A stretch of DNA of 64,000 bases from Kangiellaceae bacterium (GTDB lineage: Bacteria; Pseudomonadota; Gammaproteobacteria; Enterobacterales; Kangiellaceae), in contig JABXIQ010000006.1 of the NCBI GenBank assembly GCA_013373015.1, forward strand, positions 1 to 64,000, in the 5' to 3' direction. The translations under genes and the position numbers were made by a program. Numbering within the stretch: the first letter of the stretch is position 1; each line of letters starts with the position of its first letter. This document shows positions 60,740 through 64,000 of this stretch, in pieces. The notes beneath the pieces are model-generated. The model was not told the origin of the DNA. It ran no database searches and was given only the letters and a program-made list of their open reading frames with translations.

Positions 60740-62418
60740 TTCCCCTCCCAGAATTTAATAATATCAGCCCATATAGGATGATAATTTCCTTCATCTACTT
60801 TCAATAAAGCCTCCTTTACCCACAACATCGATTGCTTAGTTAGACCCTTAAAAGTTTCAATTTTTTTATTCAAACGTTCTACAGTTATATCGGCAGGCAA
60901 CTCTCGACTCACTGGCTGAGCTGCTTCAATAAGTTTTAGTTGGCGAAAAGATACAAGTGACCAAACATAGTCCTCCGAATTAACATCTCTGTGATTTTTA
61001 CAAAATAAACATCCTGACTGACTAATACAGTCTGGTTTATTTATTCCGCTAGGTAAATTATCCACAGGTTCCGGGGCTCCTCTACATCCTCCTCCAATAA
61101 GGTTAATTGGGTTGTCTCTCCAAAAAGTTGTCAACGCAGTCATAGCGCGCTGTTGAGATGGTTTGTGATAGTGTTGCTCAAATGTTTCTTTAGCATGCTG
61201 AGCTATTTCGCTGCTTACGTTTGCATCATCGATCAAACGATTTAAAAAGTTAACTCTTGTATTCCTAGTTTTACTGGGAGGTATCCAAGGAACCTTATCC
61301 CGCTTAAGGTGCTTCTTAAGTAAATTATAGTTTACAAGTCCTTTTGCTTTAATTAATGAGCGGGTTAAAGGGAAAAGATAAGGCTGCTCTGGTCGAAACC
61401 GATCTATAAATACAATAAACTCTTTAAACCGCTCTTTATAATCTTTATATATTACAAATGATTTAGGACCGCCGGCTCTTGCTTTATTTTGCGTGACTAA
61501 CCAATCACTATGCCCTTGTAATTTATATGAAAAACCCCTTCTAGAAATATGCAAAACTTGAGTAACATTCATTCCAGTTTGATAGACAAAAATTACAAGC
61601 TCAACAAGAATTCTCAATGTTATTAAGCCTCTTCGATAGGGGTCTAGATCTTTATATTCCATTACCTCTACTGGTTCACAAGCATTCTTAGCTTTCGTTT
61701 GGCATGTTTTTCTCTCTGACTTCAAGCCATTCTCAATACTAACAGGTAATTTAACGCTTACATTAGTGCCATCTGGTTTAGTCAACTTGGCTTTTATAGG
61801 TAATCGACCAATTACTGCTTTTGTCGTAAGGCTGTTTGCAATATCTACACAATAAAAGCCAAGTTTTTGCGAGTCGCCAATATGCTGCTTTTCTGAGGCG
61901 CGACTAATTGCTACTTTCGCAGGATGTTTAAATGCTTTAACAACTCTTGATGAATACCTAAAATCTTTATATTCAGGGAGTTTTACTGCATTCCCTATGA
62001 CTTTAGCTACTTGAAGAACTAGTCCATATGCACTTTCTTGTTTAATTTCTTTCTTTATCCATGCCCTATAATATTGATATTCATCAAAATGGATGAAATT
62101 ATTTTTCAAGTTATCTTCATCTATATCCAACAACAAGTCCCTTTCATCAATAAATTTTATAAACAGCTGAAAACTAGATAAATAGGTATAAAGTGAAGAA
62201 TCTGGCATACCTCTTGTTTTTTCAAGATTGAAAGAATCAGTCACAGCCTCAATGAATGGAATGCGCTCTTTTATAAGACTTTTCCATTTAGTATCGCAGT
62301 CATTTTCCCGAAACCACCATCTTGCATCGCTTGAGGCGCCGCCTTTAATAAGAAATCTTCTTAAGTCTCCAGCTTTTCGATTATAACCTCTTATCTTTAA
62401 ATGCTGTATCTCATCCAT
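60736..62418 (-). CDS. Tyrosine-recombinase-fold protein with degenerate active site (Tfp-like)
   Basis: The 560-residue protein has the fold, but the first catalytic arginine is replaced: VYQTGMNVTQVLHISR has Asn where active enzymes have Arg. HxxR is replaced by TRNTR, while QHAKETFEQHYHKP keeps a histidine and tyrosine. A cysteine/histidine cluster (CRGAPEP...DCISQSGCLFCKNH) probably binds zinc. Similar catalytically altered middle recombinases (tfp) occur in SE elements. It probably has a structural or strand-selection role. Confidence 0.8.
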   Translation of the reverse strand: MDEIQHLKIRGYNRKAGDLRRFLIKGGASSDARWWFRENDCDTKWKSLIKERIPFIEAVTDSFNLEKTRGMPDSSLYTYLSSFQLFIKFIDERDLLLDIDEDNLKNNFIHFDEYQYYRAWIKKEIKQESAYGLVLQVAKVIGNAVKLPEYKDFRYSSRVVKAFKHPAKVAISRASEKQHIGDSQKLGFYCVDIANSLTTKAVIGRLPIKAKLTKPDGTNVSVKLPVSIENGLKSERKTCQTKAKNACEPVEVMEYKDLDPYRRGLITLRILVELVIFVYQTGMNVTQVLHISRRGFSYKLQGHSDWLVTQNKARAGGPKSFVIYKDYKERFKEFIVFIDRFRPEQPYLFPLTRSLIKAKGLVNYNLLKKHLKRDKVPWIPPSKTRNTRVNFLNRLIDDANVSSEIAQHAKETFEQHYHKPSQQRAMTALTTFWRDNPINLIGGGCRGAPEPVDNLPSGINKPDCISQSGCLFCKNHRDVNSEDYVWSLVSFRQLKLIEAAQPVSRELPADITVERLNKKIETFKGLTKQSMLWVKEALLKVDEGNYHPIWADIIKFWEGK

Positions 62419-62422
62419 AATT

Positions 62423-63637
62423 TCAACTAAAGTTTGGTCCTAGAAAGTACCTTATAAATGACTTATTAGCTTTCCTTGCTGTTTTGGAGTTCTGTAAAAA
62501 TTTAATATACCTCCATGTTGTAGCTTCATTCTTGTGCATCAGCCAATCACGAACATTATTTATCGCATCATTATCACTGTGCTTCATGAATTCACGAGCC
62601 AGCTCTGTACCACAAGTAGCTCTGGACTGATGAAACTTAAGGTCGTGAAACTGAGTATATCCGTCTCTAATTAATGTTCTTCTTAATTCACTCATAGCTG
62701 TATTAATGCTCCCTTCACTATACGGCTGCCCATCTTTTGTAAGAAATAATAACGATTTATTATCTTTATTTGCTTTAGCCTGTCTTTTAAGACGGACTAT
62801 ATTCGTTTCAGCATAATCAAGAATAAAATAATAGACTGGCTTCAAAAACCTGATGAAACCTCTCACATCATATTTAGTGTTAATTCCTGTCCCAGGGCCG
62901 GCAGCAACAAGCATAATATTTGGATCAATTTTATCTGATATTGCTCTTTTTAGATTTTCAATCCTCAGCGTTCTGATAGAACCAATACGTGAGCCTGTAA
63001 AAAACCCAATTACGAACATTGCGTGTAAAACCGTATTACTCTCGCTTTTGTGTTCATTCAAATATGTTAAAAGAGTATCGCGGTCTTCGCCTGAAAGAGG
63101 TAAAAGCCCATCTTCAAGTTTCGAAATATTTGCTTTTCTATGTGAAATTCTCAGATCGGTTGTTGAAACTGTTAGTGTTCGCTGGAAGCCAGTTTTATTG
63201 AAGTATGTTACTGATACTTCCTGCTCTTCCCACATTTTTATTTGTTTATCTATATAACCACGCTTTTGAGCCCATTTATAAAAGTTAACGACTGCATTCA
63301 TCCTTCTAGAAGGAACTGCACTTGTTCCATTAGACGATCTAATGAGATGTCCTCTAAAGCGCTCTAAACAACGCTCGGCTTGCCTGATAGGAAAATGTAG
63401 CCATGTGATATTATTATCTTCCAACCAATCAGCATATGCTTTTAAGTCATATGCATTACTTCGTAATGTCGAGCTTTTACTTCTTTTTTCAGATAGATAG
63501 ATTAGAACTTCTATCCAAGGCTTACAATCAGACCAGAAAATCAAATAATTTGTTTTGGATTTTCTTGTATCATCCTTAACCCATTTACCACTAACGAATT
63601 GATACGGTTGCGCTTTATAACTTTGTATATATGCCAT
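62423..63637 (-). CDS. Tyrosine recombinase, IntA-like
   Basis: The 404-residue protein has an N-terminal SAM-like binding domain (about residues 40-130) and a catalytic domain with Arg217 in TGSRIGS, Lys in NTKYDVRG, HxxR at 336-339 (HQSR), His368 in LMHK and the nucleophile Tyr377 in TTWRYIKF. All residues for activity are present. It is the first gene of the four-gene operon and lies 110-165 nt from the right-end repeats, the site on which it presumably acts. This is the expected position of intA (SE) or GmtY. Confidence 0.9.
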   Translation of the reverse strand: MAYIQSYKAQPYQFVSGKWVKDDTRKSKTNYLIFWSDCKPWIEVLIYLSEKRSKSSTLRSNAYDLKAYADWLEDNNITWLHFPIRQAERCLERFRGHLIRSSNGTSAVPSRRMNAVVNFYKWAQKRGYIDKQIKMWEEQEVSVTYFNKTGFQRTLTVSTTDLRISHRKANISKLEDGLLPLSGEDRDTLLTYLNEHKSESNTVLHAMFVIGFFTGSRIGSIRTLRIENLKRAISDKIDPNIMLVAAGPGTGINTKYDVRGFIRFLKPVYYFILDYAETNIVRLKRQAKANKDNKSLLFLTKDGQPYSEGSINTAMSELRRTLIRDGYTQFHDLKFHQSRATCGTELAREFMKHSDNDAINNVRDWLMHKNEATTWRYIKFLQNSKTARKANKSFIRYFLGPNFS

Positions 63638-63747
63638 CGGTAAATCAGCATCCTTATATTAATTTTTGAAATCATCAACTTTAAGAAATACTAAAAATAG
63701 AAAAGAAAACTGCGTTCGTAAAGAAAAAAATGTAGGGATATCTAAGA

Positions 63748-63775
63748 ATGTCAGATTTGAAATTACTAATGTGTA
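63748..63775 (-). repeat. Right-end repeat, inner copy
   Basis: The 28-base unit starts ATGTCAGAT and ends ACTAATGTGTA. It shares 18 of 28 positions with the reverse complement of the left-end repeat and recurs as an outer copy at 63779. Confidence 0.65.
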
Positions 63776-63778
63776 GTT

Positions 63779-63803
63779 ATGTCAGGTCATACACTAATGT
63801 GTA
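63779..63803 (-). repeat. Right-end repeat, outer copy at the junction
   Basis: ATGTCAGGT ... ACTAATGTGTA, 25 bases, reaches to within 2-3 bases of the yjbQ coding sequence. With the inner copy it forms a direct repeat with 28-bp spacing of the conserved ACTAATGTGTA edge. Relative to the left end it is inverted. Confidence 0.65.
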
Positions 63804-64000
63804 AAGTAAACCCCTTGCCAAGTCCCTAAAGCCAAACGCCCATCAACAATAGGGATACTCAAACTGGTTGCGGTCAAAGCGGCCTTAATATGCGCAGGCA
63901 TATCATCTGCACCCTCATAAATATGCGTATAAAGTGGATCATTTTCTGGGACTAAACGATTAAGCCAACGCTCTAGATCATGCTTGGCGCTAGGATCGGC
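63794..64000 (-). pseudogene. yjbQ: yjbQ, 3'-truncated by the element (partial at window edge)
   Basis: Reading from the window edge it encodes ADPSAKHDLERWLNRLVPEN, YEGADDMPAHIKAAL, and LGTWQGVYF, the conserved body of YjbQ. The last two codons (Thr-His) and the TAG come from the element. The normal EHR...R C-terminus lies at 29,631. YjbQ is a small UPF0047 protein reported to have weak thiamin-phosphate synthase activity. The lost 18 residues are conserved, so function is probably lost or altered. Confidence 0.88.

Larger units (their letters stand above)
29688..63805. mobile_element. 34-kb integrative element of the SE (intA-tfp-intB-srap) / Gamma-Mobile-Trio type
   Basis: The limits follow from the two halves of yjbQ, which rejoin in frame if the element is removed (GTT TAC TTT then TGG GAG CAT). 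Related repeats lie at the two ends in opposite orientation. At the right end, next to the border, is a four-gene operon of three tyrosine-recombinase-fold proteins and a coiled-coil protein, the core set I recall for strand-biased circularizing integrative elements. Cargo is about 35 genes, AT-rich, with several local regulators. No conjugation, replication or phage structural gene is seen, so transfer would need a helper. The exact edge is uncertain by a few bases. Confidence 0.85.

Noticed and set aside
29688-63805. The element as a prophage or conjugative element
   Set aside because: No capsid, tail, lysis, replication, relaxase or type IV secretion gene is visible.
63638-63805. CRISPR-like repeats at the right end
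   Set aside because: There are only two imperfect copies without spacers or cas genes; they match the left-end repeat and fit recombinase sites.

Overview
The window is a gammaproteobacterial chromosome segment, AT-rich and densely coded on both strands. Housekeeping genes are typical of marine Gammaproteobacteria: an elongator tRNA-Met, fabV, ubiX-mpl, dusA, htpX, pldA, a PCu(A)C copper chaperone and a DUF2333 gene. A pyrophosphate-linked set is also present: PPi-type phosphofructokinase, membrane pyrophosphatase and soluble pyrophosphatase. A relative of Kangiellaceae or other Oceanospirillales is my guess. No marker gene in the window fixes the taxon.

Layout. Positions 1-29,630 are ordinary core genome. 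They hold a DUF3592 gene, fabV, a probable structured small RNA (about 4679-4807), a LON-domain protein, a YadGH-like ABC exporter, ubiX and mpl, pfp, a TonB-like protein, a rhomboid protease with a GNAT gene, hppA divergent from ppa, an ECF sigma/anti-sigma pair, envelope and copper genes, an M20 peptidase divided by a terminator from pldA, dusA and htpX, and a PepSY gene with an overlapping 38-codon ORF.

Positions 29,688 to about 63,805 are a 34-kb integrative element inserted near the 3' end of yjbQ. The last 18 sense codons of yjbQ are stranded at 29,631-29,687. The rest of the gene runs off the right edge of the window and now ends in a stop codon supplied by the element. The element carries related repeats at its ends, one copy on the left and two on the right in opposite orientation. 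At its right end is an operon of three tyrosine-recombinase-fold genes plus a small coiled-coil gene. That order matches the intA-tfp-intB-srap core of strand-biased circularizing integrative elements (SE), and resembles Gamma-Mobile-Trio and Tn554-type modules.

Cargo. The left and middle cargo consists of small metabolic, resistance-like and membrane genes with their own local regulators. Two ArsR-SRPBCC modules, an HxlR-GST pair and a YtrA-type GntR regulator each have recognisable inverted-repeat operators. A 22-bp operator beside the GntR gene recurs in two other gene-start regions 6 and 17 kb away, which suggests an element-borne regulon. Five DUF2306-like membrane proteins, several secreted serine hydrolases and one nonsense-mutated esterase are also present. 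Next to the recombinases are unassigned genes with a defence-island look: an HNH nuclease - unknown - nucleotidyltransferase operon, a zinc-ribbon protein, and a small protein with a CheD-like Cys/His pattern. The HNH operon is the best candidate for an undescribed system.
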